A stretch of DNA of 64,000 nt. It comes from Pomphorhynchus laevis. Lineage: Eukaryota > Acanthocephala > Palaeacanthocephala > Echinorhynchida > Pomphorhynchidae. A program made the position numbers and the translations under genes. This document shows, piece after piece, positions 46,840 to 57,427 of the stretch. Location: contig WNNJ02002453.1 of NCBI GenBank assembly GCA_012934845.2, forward strand, positions 121,293-185,292. Reading direction: 5' to 3'. Under the pieces are notes generated by a model. The model was given only the letters and a program-made list of their open reading frames with translations, was not told where the DNA came from and did not search any database. Every line of letters starts with the position of its first letter. The stretch's first letter is position 1.

Positions 46840-49800
46840 CCGGCAGGCGAGTGTATGGATACTTACAAGTTCACGGTTGTCGTTCATGGTAAAGAGGTTT
46901 AACCCTGTGAACGAAAGCCGTGGTCTCTGAGACTTTTAGTCAAAGAGGAAAAGGAGATGTGTGTGCATATCAACATTTTCTCGGAATACGCAGCCTTCGT
47001 GGAAAATCTTCAAGCTCTGCTTGATAGTACTCCTGTTGGAGATTCCTTAGTTCTATTAGGTAACTTAAATGCTCATGTTGGTATCGACAGTAGCACATGG
47101 AAGGGAGTGTTGTTTAGGAACGGACTCTCTGATTGAATGCGAGTGGTGTTGAATTATTACACTTTTGTTCTCGTAACAATTTGTGCATAACCAACAACAT
47201 GTTTGAACATAATGAGATCATAGATGCATATGGTATCAGGATTCTCTCAGTCAAAGATCAATGATCGATTTTGTAATCAATTCATCTAATCTGCGGCATT
47301 ATGTTATGGACACTCGTGTGAAGAAATGAAATGAGCTGTCAACCGATCATTACCTTGTAGTTAGTGAACTTCGATGGCAGGATCGGATGCTAGACAAGCC
47401 TGTTAAACCCAAACGGCGTGTGAGAGCGTACTGGGAGCGCCTAGCAGATGCTTCTGTCAAAGAACGCTTTTCTAGCTACATCCGGGAAGACTTCTCTCGG
47501 TTGCCAGTAGAGGTGAAGAGAATTGATCAGGAATGGGATATGTTAAGATCCTCGCTTATTAAAGCAACTGTGATAAGTTGTGGTTCAAAGGCCTTAGGTG
47601 CTTGTCACGGAGGGAATCCTCTAACTGCTTGGTGAACACCAACAATTAGAGATTTCGTCCAACAGAAGAAGCTGGCTTAATAGATAACTGCTTATGATAA
47701 ATCAGTGGAAGCTGTAGATAAGCACCGAAGGGCAAAGAGAGCTTCAGCTCGAGCAGTTACCGAAGCAAAGAAGGCGGATTGGGAAAAGTTTGGAAAGCAC
47801 TTAGAGCTTTATTATAGGTCAGCTTCGGAGATGTTCTGGAGGATGATCAAGAACTTTCATGCTGGAAAGCAGAAAACTCCTCAAACTGTCTATGACAAGA
47901 AGGTCATAGACAGTTTACAAGAAGGTCACAGACTGACTGAGATTAAAGAAATTATTGGTTGTTGGTAAGAGCAATTTAGGAGTTTCCTTAATTCGATGGA
48001 TATGCCTTATCTTGTAGAAATAGAGACTTTAGAACATGCGGAAGAGCTCATCTCTTTGGAAGAGGTCATTGCTGTTGTTAAAAAGCATCGTACTGGCAAG
48101 TTTTCTGTAATAGATGATATTTAACCTGAAGCTTTAAAGGCTATTGACGGTGTAGACATGAAGTGGCTAGCACGGATCTTCAATGTTGCATTGAAGTCGG
48201 GCAAGGTTCCAAGTGAGTGGCAAACTAGGGTGGTAGTACCTGTCTTTAAGATAGGTGACCGAAGAGTATGTTCCAATTATCAGGGCATCACTCTTCTTAG
48301 CCAAACTAGTAAACTATTTGCTAGGATTCTTGGGTTAAGGATACAGCCTATAGATGAGAGACAATTGGAAGAGGAACAATGCGGACTTCGTCCAGGTCGT
48401 GGAACTACGCATCAACTCTTCACTCTCTCAACTATTCTCGAACAGTCTTGGGAGTTCGCTCATCCGGTCTACATGTGCTTTGTAGATTTGGAGAAGGCGT
48501 TCAACTGAGTTCCGCGAGAGAGGTTGTGGGAGATACTAAGGGGGTATGGAGAAACCACACTATCTCCGGGTAGCTGTGACTTCTATGTATGAACAAAGTA
48601 TGAGTTGTGTTCGTGTTCTAGGTGGGAAGTCTGAGTCATTTCCAGTATGCGTTAGGCTTCGTCAGGGTTGTCCTTTGTCTCCACTTTTGTTCCTTGTTTA
48701 CATGGGCAAAATTGCGAGACGGGCTGCTATGTCAGATGCCAGTCTTCGGTTCGATTTCATCAGGATAGCATCTCTGCTTTTTGGAGATGATGTTGTTTTG
48801 TTGGCTTCTTGTCCTGAGGACTTGCAATGCCTACTAGATCGATATACGATGTAATACCAAGCAGGAGAGATGTTGGTTAGTACCTTCCAGACTGTGTCTA
48901 TATATTCGCCTCGGATTCAGGTGTCAATGTCAACCTGGATTTGGAAAAAGGTTCTTCTCGATGTGAAGGACTTCAAGTATCTTGTGGTATTGTTTTCAAA
49001 GGCCTGCAGGAACATCATGGAGATTGAGAAGATGGTTTGTTTAGCTAACGCAGCAATGCGTTCTTTGTTCTGTCGTGGTGAAGTTTGAGTTGAGTCTTCA
49101 GGTAAAGCTTTCGGTTTATCGCGCAATCTTCGTTCCTATCATAACCTATGGTCATGAGCTTTGGGTCATGACCGAATTGATAAGATCTAGGATACAGACG
49201 ACCGAAATGATATTCCTTCGCAGCGTGGCCGGCCTTAGCCTTCGAGATAAGATTAGGAATTAAGTTATTCAGGATGGACTTAAAGTAAAGTCGCTGCTTA
49301 TTTACATCGAAGAATGTCAGTTGAGGTGGATAGGACACGTTCTGAGGATGTATAAGAATCGCATTCATCGGAGAGTTTCCCAGGATGGACTCTGGAAATA
49401 AACATCGAGGTAGGCCTCGGTACCGGTGGAGAAATCAAATCTCGAAACTGTCCGAAGAACGCCTTTGTTTATCTGAAAGAAAACTTTAGTCTGTCGACCA
49501 GGATCCCGATGTCTGAAGTAGTTTGGTTCGTATAATACCACCGCGATCCGATAGCCGTACCAGCGGGACAAGTATAATCTTGTGTACCTTTATTTTTTTC
49601 TCGTTAAGAATTTTTTTGTGCGGTTATTTTATTAATATGTTGCCCTAGACAATAACTATACAGGAACGAATAAATATTATTGATTGGTTGTTTTATTTTT
49701 TATTTATCGAGCTCGAATCTGGCCCACAACCGTGTGATATAGAGAACGCGTTCATTGAGAGGCGACCCCGCTTTCATACGGGATTAACGGCAAAATAAAA
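46840..49800 (+). mobile_element. RTE-like LINE, almost full length but degenerate
   Basis: Endonuclease remains at about 46980-47380 (DSLVLLGNLNAHVG, STWKGV, GVELLHFCSRNNLCITNNMFEH). Linker frames at 47387-47635 and 47705-47968 (WEKFGKHLELYYRSASEMFW). RT at 48050-48860: SEWQTRVVVPVFKIGDRR, NYQGITLLSQTSKLFARIL, CGLRPGRGTTHQLFTL, MCFVDLEKAFN, RLRQGCPLSPLLF, then LLFGDDVVLLASCPEDLQ with Gly replacing Ala in the usual FADD box. C-terminal frame at 49075-49263 (KLSVYRAIFVPIITYGHELWV, AGLSLRDKIR) and on to QLRWIGHVLRM. Several stops and frameshifts. The 3' UTR has CCACAACCGTGTGATATAGA. The clade name is from memory of this sequence pattern and is tentative. Confidence 0.85.
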
Positions 49801-49805
49801 AGAAG

Positions 49806-49897
49806 TAATATTAATATAATAATATTTTATTAATCATATTAGTAATATTAATATAATAATATTTTATTAATCATATTAGTAATATTAATATATTATT
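49806..49897. repeat. Tandem repeat, 37-bp AT-rich unit
   Basis: Two full units and the start of a third (starts at about 49806, 49843 and 49880), each containing AATATTAATATAATAATATT. It follows directly after the RTE-like LINE tail and grades into simple AT sequence. Confidence 0.8.
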
Positions 49898-50446
49898 TAA
49901 TAGTAATATTATAATAATATGTAATATTATAATATGTTGTAATATTATTATATTAATATTATAAAATTTAAATATAAATTTTAATATTTTTTATAATTTT
50001 ATTAAATTGCAGATTTAAAATTTGTCAAATTCAAGCAATGTAATTAGAATGAATATAAACTTATGTAATTCTAAATTATCATTATATAATTGCAGATAAA
50101 GTAAATAATGATCTAGCATTTGTCACTAGTTACACTGGATCATGGAGATAAGCGGGAATCTAAAAGTACAGTAGTTGTTTCCAATAAATATTATTTAATG
50201 TATTTAATGAATATTATTTAATGTTCAATATGTTCATTATTAAATAATTCATTTAATATTCAATTCATGAATTTTTATTCTATTAAATTACTAAGTCGCT
50301 GACTAATTCGCTGTTGAAGATTTGACATTATACTGTTATTTGACAACCACAACAGCGTTTTTAGATATTGTCCAATATATAAAGTTAAGTTAAAAAACTA
50401 TTTTTATGAACTCAATGTCATTTAACTAATTCATTATGAAAGAAAA
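49898..50446. other. AT-rich spacer with possible TATA element
   Basis: No gene recognised. CCAATATATAAAG near 50374-50386 lies about 65 bp before the ATG of the small ORF at 50447 and could serve it. This is motif-only evidence. Confidence 0.3.
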
Positions 50447-50599
50447 ATGGCGCCCACATCGCTGAAAACATTAATACAATATACCACCTTATACGGTGAG
50501 TTATTGAGGCTCAAGGCGATGAAGTTACATAGTCGGTTATTAAATCCGCATAGATCCCAATGGATTTGGGGCCGTGAAAGTTTGGAAGACGGAAAGTGA
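50447..50599 (+). CDS. Small uncharacterised ORF, 50 aa
   Basis: A 50-codon frame opens at an ATG in good context (AAAAATGG). It reads MAPTSLKTLIQYTTLYGELL near the start and NPHRSQWIWGRESLEDGK at the end. It is basic in the middle, amphipathic in its first third, and has two Trp. Its base composition is clearly less AT-rich than the flanks, as expected of selected coding sequence. No domain is recognised. A GTGAGT after codon 16 could also act as a splice donor, so this may be a first exon rather than a whole gene. It may equally be a remnant of an unrecognised element. Confidence 0.4.
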   Translation: MAPTSLKTLIQYTTLYGELLRLKAMKLHSRLLNPHRSQWIWGRESLEDGK

Positions 50600-50828
50600 T
50601 TGATTGGTCTGCAGACTACATTTGACTGTTTGTTGTCTTTGATTTATGACGTTTTCTATGTTACTTTATGTTATGTACTTTGTTTTTTATTAACAAAATC
50701 TTATTATTATAAATCGGCATAGTGATCATGGCTGTTGGCTTTATTCGTTTGAATTATTTATTCATTTGAATTCTAGATTGAGCCTATAAAAGCTACATTA
50801 GTCTATATTCGACAATTTTATAGGCTCA

Positions 50829-51035
50829 ATGATCAATGTTTCATTCAAATTCGGCTCACAAAATACTGATTTTACGCGCTACTTACAAACAAGCAAACAT
50901 ACAGTTTTAACGAATGAACCTAAAGCTACTGACAACTGGAGACATTGGTTTACAACGTTCGAGGAATTACTGCAATATGTTAATGCTATCATCATATTGC
51001 TATATGCCTGTCGTGTCTCCATAATAGAAAACTGA
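50829..51035 (+). mobile_element. Possible LTR-element gag fossil fragment
   Basis: A 68-codon frame contains NWRHWFTTFEELLQYVN, which resembles the W-rich segment of Gypsy-type gag and the fossil at 5631-5819. It is short and broken beyond this point. No other parts are recognised. Low confidence. Confidence 0.35.
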
Positions 51036-51533
51036 AGTCGATTAGCTGTTTCAGTGCAGATGAAGTAATTAAAACTCTAGAGTATTGAATACTACTATAA
51101 TAGCCGTTAATTGTGATGGCACGAATAGCTTGAGATTTTCGATCTGAACATTTTATTGTGTTAATTGACGAATTACTTTGTTGGGAAATGCTTCAGGCAC
51201 GTGCAAAATGGCAAATTTTAACAATTATAACACGTTGACACTCTGGCAGGGAAATATGTCCTTGGATATTTCCTTGATTCACAGAAAAAAAAATTCCAGT
51301 TTGCATAACGCGGCAACACTCATCGGATTCACAATTTTGTCACTGTGTGAACCAACAACAACGATTTTATTTAATACATCAATAACCTATAAGTAGCGTG
51401 CAAGAAAAAAAACAGACAAGTCATACCATAGTCAGCTGTGAACCGTTAATTGCACCTTGGCTAGTAATCGTTGCGCGAAATTACGATTGTTTGAAAACGG
51501 CTAATTGTTTCTCTGCAATTTCCATTGCCTTTG

Positions 51534-51725
51534 CTATGTATGATGCATCTGATAGTTACAACAAATTATTCTCGAGTAGCCTTTCCTGAATTTTGGAGGA
51601 ATATAATCACATGACGAATGAATTAGTATGGCCTGGTCACAATGTTCAGCCGATGTGACATTCTTGAAGTCGCAATTAAGTGCGCGTTGCTTCAACATAT
51701 TGACGTTTGTTGAATATCTTCTCAT
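51534..51725 (-). mobile_element. Possible LTR-element gag fossil fragment (minus)
   Basis: A minus frame reads LKQRALNCDFKNVTSAEHCD, a pattern like the RxxAxxCxF...I segment of Gypsy-type gag. It is an isolated, worn fragment lying opposite to the one at 50829. Low confidence. Confidence 0.3.
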
Positions 51726-51904
51726 TCGAGTTGATAAGAAGCATAGAGAATGTTGCGAGTCTACACTACGTTGACTGGCTTGACATACATTGCAGTTAAT
51801 ATCCCTACAGTCTGGTCATAGGTATCGCTTATTGTATTGATTTGGAAATCAAAGGTGATATAAAGTTTTGAAGAAGTGTAAGTTGTTATTCGGGGTGTGC
51901 ATTA

Positions 51905-54900
51905 ACATATTAAGCCGATCCAATACGCCGCCTTCCGACTGAACTACCCGGGGTATTTCACCCCCTCCCCCCCCGAAGAATCCAATCGAGGCGGACTATG
52001 CTCGGTAATCACGAGATAAGTAGCTTGAGAAACCCTAGTATTTGCTCTGGAGTCGTCCTCTCGAGAAGAAGACTTATCCCTAGATAGCCCAAGTACCCCC
52101 AGAGGCGCCCTTGGGTTTTCCCATTCAATGACAGATGCTGAGCCCGTTTCAGGGCCCATCTAGCTCTCTTGAGGATACGTTTGAGTCTATCCAGGTCAGC
52201 TTGCGCTGACCGGTTCACTGTATTGGTGAACTCCAGATATCTTACTCGACTTGTGAAGGTAGGGAGTGGTTGATTAGTCAAAATGGAAGATAAAGCTGAG
52301 AGTGCTAATCTCCTCATTTTTTCTTTGTGGCAAGGGCGCCATAAAAGACGACCGCCTGCGATTTCGAGGAGTTCAAAATAAGATTGGACAAGGTTAACTG
52401 GTCTTTTAATCTTAAAAAGAAACGGCTGATGTCCAAGACTACATCTTCGCACTTGCGTCCGGAGAACAGCGTATACCACAAGATGTCGATCGCGTTTAAA
52501 TTTTTTGTAGAGTATAATGGAGGCAGCAAGATTCAGGATTGGAGAAAGTGGGGATCCTTGAGGCACTCCCGTAATAGGGTAAAACTGACGTGCATCAGGG
52601 TCGTCTTCATAGAATAATCGCTTGGTGTACAACAATATTTCCATCCTGTTAATAATTCTAGCATGCAACCCAAGGGACCTGAGAGAAGAGATAACAAAAA
52701 AATGAAAATGAGGTCAAATGCAACAGAAAAGTCAAGAAAAACAGCCATAGCAAGCTGATGACTGCTGTCTTGACAAAACTAATGCACTTCACAAATTGCT
52801 GAATGGACCGAGCGATTTTTTACGTACCAATGAAAACCTGGGGGGATTAAATTTCGCCTACTTAGATGATCGCGGTGTTTACACACAAGCGCTTTTTCGT
52901 AAATGGAGATGAGGGAGTTTTGAATCGAAATGGGCCGCAGATCTTTAGGACATGAAATAGATTTCTTTTTGGGTAAAAACACACGTTGGCTAATATTTAT
53001 GTCAGCAATATCAGACTGGGAGGATAATTGCATTGTGATGGCGACCTCCTTTCTCTGACTGTCTGTCAAAAGCTGACATACCCGAGTGGAGAATAGCGTA
53101 TATGGCTCTAGAGGTGTCTGGAAGTGGCCCCAGCAGTTTATGATATATAACATATAGATCTTTACACATGAAGTCACACCATGACTGGATTGGTTGGGGG
53201 AGATTTAGTGACTCCATAATTATGTAATGATAAAGACTCCTCTAAACCTTTTCAAAGCCTATGCTGCCAATTCAAACCAATGCTCTATCCTTCCAGCATA
53301 CAAACTTCTCCTTCTTAAATATATTCCAAAAGGAAGTCTGAGAAGGTTTAAGGTGAGCAATGCTTGCCCTATCCCTGCTCAGCTGGAACCTAATATAGAG
53401 CTCCATTATTCATTCGAGAGAGCCTCTGGTGGAAATAGAGATATTGGGAAGATGTAGCATTTTTGCAAGGACCTTGAGTTTTGTTGGAGTTGGATTGTAT
53501 ATTCAACTTTTATAGGTAGTCGAAAGCATCACGGTAGCTTGCGATGAGAGGTCGGAATTAAATCCGGTTAAACTCTCATTACCAATTCTAGGGAAGAGTT
53601 GGATAGTTGCCTGAAATAAGGCCACACTGATGGGATCAAAGTGAAATCCTTTTAAGCAACGTATCTTCCTCTATCCGCTATCGAATTAGGTCATGAGAGG
53701 TGGTGTGATGTTGGCGCGACTGCTCAGTACAGGTGGGTTTCAACAACCACTTATGAAGCAGTAATATGTTGAGGAGAGAATTAGTTGTTAAGCAATGAAA
53801 GGTGGGGTATGCGGTTTGTGAATAAGATAGTCGTTCCTGGTTTTGCGGTTTGCTGCATTAATTTAATGGCTAGTTCTGCCGTTGAAGTCACCAAATAACA
53901 TGTCGTAACCGCTACCCACTATACGATCTAGGAGGTCACTGTTATTGTAAATTTCTCATGACCGGATATATATAGGCTATGCTGATGCTTTTACCGTTTT
54001 TACAGAGTGATATAGCTAAACAAGAAAGGGGTGGACAAGAATAGTTTAGGAAGAGGGATGATCTTAATGAGCTTTTACTAGGGTTAAAATACCTTGAGAT
54101 GAAGAGAAGTGGGGTGGGGTTATGCACGGAGGATAGCGGGTGTAGATGTGCTTAGTGATAAATCGAGTAATGTCATTGGGGGAGCCAGATAGACCGCGTC
54201 TCCTGAATCACTACCAGATAGAAGGCTAAGGGCAGGAGCACCTCCCGAATTCCACTGAAGGATATTCAGTTAAAAAGGCTCTTGAATACTTTGCATTGTA
54301 CTCAGTTGATACATCTGCATCACTACCAGATAGAAGGCTAAGGGCAAGAGCACCTCCCGAATTCCACTGAAGGATATTCAGTGAAAAAGGCTCTTGAATA
54401 CTTTGCATTGTACTCAGTTAGCTGGAGTGGTGTGTCTCTTCCTAGTCCGAACCGGAGGTGAGAAGGTTGCCCTTCCCACACCCAGCCGGACAAGTTTGAG
54501 ACACTTGTACACGAGCGTTATCTTCATTTCCTGTCGTGACCCCATCTGCAAATCTCCAGAGGTTTACATTCTGCTTGTCAATTGTAATAGGAGGCACTGC
54601 CTTGCCAACAGGAAGAGAGATTATGGAAGGCTTAGAGGGTGTATTTGCCAAAGGGCCAACCAGTAATTCAATCGATCGAGTTGCTACTTGTTAAAGTGTT
54701 CTAAAGAAGTTGGACATTTCGTCCATATTACTAGTCCTTGAATGCTGAACATCTTCTATTAGGTCCAGATGAGTTACACACTGAATTTGCTCTTAAGGAA
54801 GGGTGGAGAGTAGATATTATTCTTCACTGTATGTCTTATCACATAGTCCTTGAATGCTGAACATCTTGACCATTCAGGATGTTCAAGTCCGCAATTCGTG

Positions 54901-55700
54901 CATTGTGGGGCTAGTTTGCATTGAGTGTCATTGACGAATTAATCAGATCCACACACTTCGCATTTCTTCATCCTACCACATGTAGAGTTCCAGTGTCCCC
55001 ACCTGTGACACTTGTTACAATGTGGAAATGTAAGATTGACCGTACTTGCAATTGTAATGTTTAGATTGCAACCTATAAAATGATTGAATGCTGCATTAGA
55101 CAGGATATGGGCATTGTCCTCTTCGGTATTTGCGAAGGCAATAGGAAGAGTTTAATCGTCTTTGTTTTTAATAAATCTAATGCTTTGAAGGGAATAACGC
55201 TTTTGAAGTTTCGCGATATTTTCTTTTTCTAGGTCGGGGATAATATTAGTAATCTTTACTAACGACATAATATGCTTTAATACTAGAGTTCCTTTATGAG
55301 AACAATTTTATTTAAAGAACTTAACAAAAGAGGTGGCTAAGTCCGAGCATACGAAGGATATCCTGTAGTAGTTATTCATCACTTTTGCAAAGTTAATCAT
55401 AACTCTATTAGGTTGTGTATTAATAAATTTTCTCAGAAATTCGTTGAAATACTGTTTGTTTGCATTGGAATTATGGGGGTAATGTTAACCAGATTAAATA
55501 GTTTCTTAATCGAAGGAAGCTCTTCCATTTCACGATTTAGAACAGTAAAATTACTAACTTTTATTTCTTCAGTTTGCATATTTGTTAGAACATTGTCCGT
55601 TATTTGCTTGACTATTACTTTTGATAAATGTTTATTTGATTATAAACAATTACCGATGGTAAGTGTTTTATTGATAATAAAAACGTATTGTAGATAACTG
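51905..55700 (-). mobile_element. LINE B4: family B, most complete copy
   Basis: On the minus strand the parts appear in full order. Gag (about 55700-54840) contains VMINFAKVMNNYYRISFV, NAAFNHFIGCNLNITI and zinc knuckles CNKCHRWGHWNSTC and CTNCGLEHPEW. A linker follows (54442-54830). The endonuclease starts near 54270 (LNILQWNSGGALALSLL), with ISIAYIYPV and MLFGDFNGRT (about 53860). The pre-RT frame (52779-53177) has KDLRPISIQNSLISIYEKAL. The RT (52009-52748) has AVFLDFSVAFD, FYEDDPDARQF and VPQGSPLSPIL; the catalytic YADD is worn. The 3' end lies near 51905. Several frame breaks. A 112-bp tandem duplication (54208-54419) interrupts the endonuclease start. Confidence 0.88.
54208..54419. repeat. 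112-bp tandem duplication inside LINE B4
   Basis: CACTACCAGATAGAAGGCTA through TTGCATTGTACTCAGTT occurs twice, starting at 54208 and 54320, with only a few differences. It repeats the start of the endonuclease coding region and shifts the frame. Confidence 0.92.
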
Positions 55701-56454
55701 CTCTTGAGATCATAAAATTTAAATTTAGTAATTCAAATTAAAGTACTTTATAAAGTACTTAATATAATTTGATAAAGTTATTAGGATTCCCGTTATCGAA
55801 TAAACATTGCACATTTTGCAAGTTCGTTAATTGTGATGGCTTAAGATTTTCGAGTTTAAGATATAAATAAATAAATATAAATGAATATTTATAAATTTTA
55901 AAATATTGAATTTATAAATTATTTTTGTAAATTTATTTATAAATGCAATTTACTCCAATAATTAAAAGTCGCATTTTATGACTTTTAATAAAAGTTTATA
56001 TAAATATAAGTAGACTAATATCTATATATGCAAAATTAATACAAATTATATAGCATTATAATATTATATAAATTATAACATTTATATAATATTATATAAA
56101 TTATATGATCATATAGTTTTAATTTCTGATTTAGCCATATTGTTTGTTATTTTTACTCATTTAGTTTAAATGGATTAACTGTACAGCAATACGCAAAGAG
56201 TGTAGTTGAGAAGAAAAAACGTATCTGAAATGAAATTCTAGAAACAAATGGTTCAATATTTAGTTTAATTATAAAATACAAAGTTATCAATTCCAGGCTT
56301 TTTAATTTTAAACGAAATTTACTGCTGATTTATCTCGATTTAATGTATTTTTGTTTCGTTGTCTTGGTTTAAAAAATTGAAATTAAAAAAATAATCTAAC
56401 TTATTTCTTTTTTATTAATTTCTTTTATAACTTACCGATTATTTATTCAGCAAA
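55701..56454. other. AT-rich spacer, nothing recognised
   Basis: Simple AT-rich sequence with no frame or RNA signal that I can support, lying between LINE B4 and the CR1 fragment F3. Confidence 0.4.
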
Positions 56455-56457
56455 TAA

Positions 56458-56632
56458 TAATCATTGAGTGAAAAGCGGCTTGGAAAGGAGGAAATAAGTT
56501 AGAGGAAAAGAGATATGTATTAACTTGCTTAAGAACGAGACGCTCAAGGAGTTTAGAGAGGGTTGGGAGAAGTGAAATAGGACGGTACGAAGATGGCAGT
56601 GAGGAGTCGAGAGATTGCTTTTTGATGAGTTA
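56458..56632 (-). mobile_element. CR1/L2-type LINE, short fragment F3
   Basis: On the minus strand one frame reads SLPSSYRPISLLPTLSKLLE, then RLVLKQVNTYLFSSNLFPPF. It is collinear with and nearly the same as residues of the F2 RT (the fingers region, about 7595-7740). Only about 60 codons are present. Confidence 0.85.
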
Positions 56633-56650
56633 TGATCTAAATTCATAAGA

Positions 56651-56804
56651 ATTATTGGAGCTGGATCAAAGAAAAGAAGAAAATTTTTTATTGATATTTC
56701 GCTAACCTCTGTTAGTATCTCCAAAAAATTTTCTGATGATGCTAACAAAAGTCAGCGAAATATCAATAAAAATTTCCTATTTTCTTTGATCCAACTCCAA
56801 TAAT
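56651..56804. repeat. Long inverted repeat holding a hammerhead-like module, locus 1
   Basis: The arms start ATTATTGGAGCTGGATCAAA and end TTTGATCCAACTCCAATAAT and are complementary with few mismatches over about 70 bp each side. The outer arm matches the 3' terminus of the Penelope-like element (TTTCTTTGATCCAGCTC at 63559). Confidence 0.9.
56726..56775 (+). ncRNA. Candidate type I hammerhead ribozyme, complete core (HHR-1)
   Basis: Order of parts: stem I 5' strand AAATTTT (56726-56732); core CTGATGA (56733-56739); one extra T; stem II GCTAAC / GTCAGC with an AAAA loop and one mismatch; core GAAA (56757-56760); then TATCAATA, giving a 2-bp stem III (A-U, U-A) with a 4-nt loop and the cleavage-site A at 56768; stem I 3' strand AAAATTT (56769-56775), fully complementary to the 5' strand. 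Hammerheads with very short stem III are known from Penelope-like elements. The extra base before stem II is unusual. Confidence 0.7.
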
Positions 56805-56980
56805 TCTTTATCAATAATGGATCATTATCAACTATTTTAAATAAATATTTGATTTAATATGATTGGTTCATGAACATCGTATCCTTTATAGCCTTTATTT
56901 TAGTTGTTTTTTTTGTGTTTCATATCTTTCAAACAGAAATTAATTGCTTCAAATTTACTGATGGCGTAAATCAATAATGC

Positions 56981-57075
56981 GAAGTAAATAAAAATCCTCA
57001 CTTTGAAGACTTCGAAGTAAATAAAAGTCCTTATTGTGAGGACTATGATGAAGTAAATAAAAGTCTTTTTGACAA
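56981..57075. repeat. Tandem repeat, three units of 33-36 bp
   Basis: GAAGTAAATAAAARTC starts at 56981, 57014 and 57050. A small hairpin AGTCCT...AGGACT lies in the second unit. It is located between the two hammerhead-like loci. Confidence 0.75.
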
Positions 57076-57330
57076 AAATTGAATTTCTTGTAAATAACAA
57101 AACTAGTTTATGACTTATTTTTAAAATAAAAAACACTTTATTAAACCAGGCATAAAATACTTATGTAATTGTGTACAGAATTGTAAAGATATGATCGTTT
57201 ACTTTTAAAAAAGGTAAGATAACAAAACAAATTTAGTACAAAACTCCATCTCCTGTCCTAGGAAAGGCAACAACATCTCGAATACTTTCGGTTCCAAAAT
57301 ATATTAAAGCTGGATCAAAGAAAAAAGGAA

Positions 57331-57380
57331 TATTTTTATTGATATTTCACTAACCTCCGTTAGTATCTTCAGAAATTTTT
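57331..57380 (-). ncRNA. Candidate minus-strand hammerhead (HHR-2b)
   Basis: Read on the minus strand: core CTGAAGA (57366-57372, fits CUGANGA), one extra T, stem II ACTAAC / GTTAGT with loop GGAG, core GAAA, then TATCAATA. Stem II is perfect. Stem I is weak, with only three adjacent pairs next to the cleavage site. Confidence 0.45.
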
Positions 57381-57425
57381 CTGATAATGCTAACAGAAGT
57401 TAGCGAAATATCAATAAAAAATTTC
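57372..57425 (+). ncRNA. Candidate type I hammerhead ribozyme with altered core (HHR-2a)
   Basis: Stem I GAAATTTTT / AAAAATTTC (9 bp, perfect), stem II GCTAAC / GTTAGC (6 bp, perfect, loop AGAA), GAAA, and TATCAATA before the predicted cut at 57416/57417. The first core box reads CTGATAA and departs from CUGANGA at one position, so activity is doubtful although both stems are better than in HHR-1. It lies directly upstream of the Penelope-like ORF. Confidence 0.6.
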
Positions 57426-57427
57426 CT

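Larger units (their letters stand above)
57306..57427. repeat. Inverted repeat holding hammerhead-like modules, locus 2
   Basis: Left part AGCTGGATCAAAGAAAAAAG, with ATTGATATTTCACTAAC, pairs with the right part GTTAGCGAAATATCAAT. The right outer arm is replaced after TTTCCTCC by the sequence leading into the Penelope-like ORF. It is about 83% alike to locus 1 by eye over the shared part. Confidence 0.85.
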
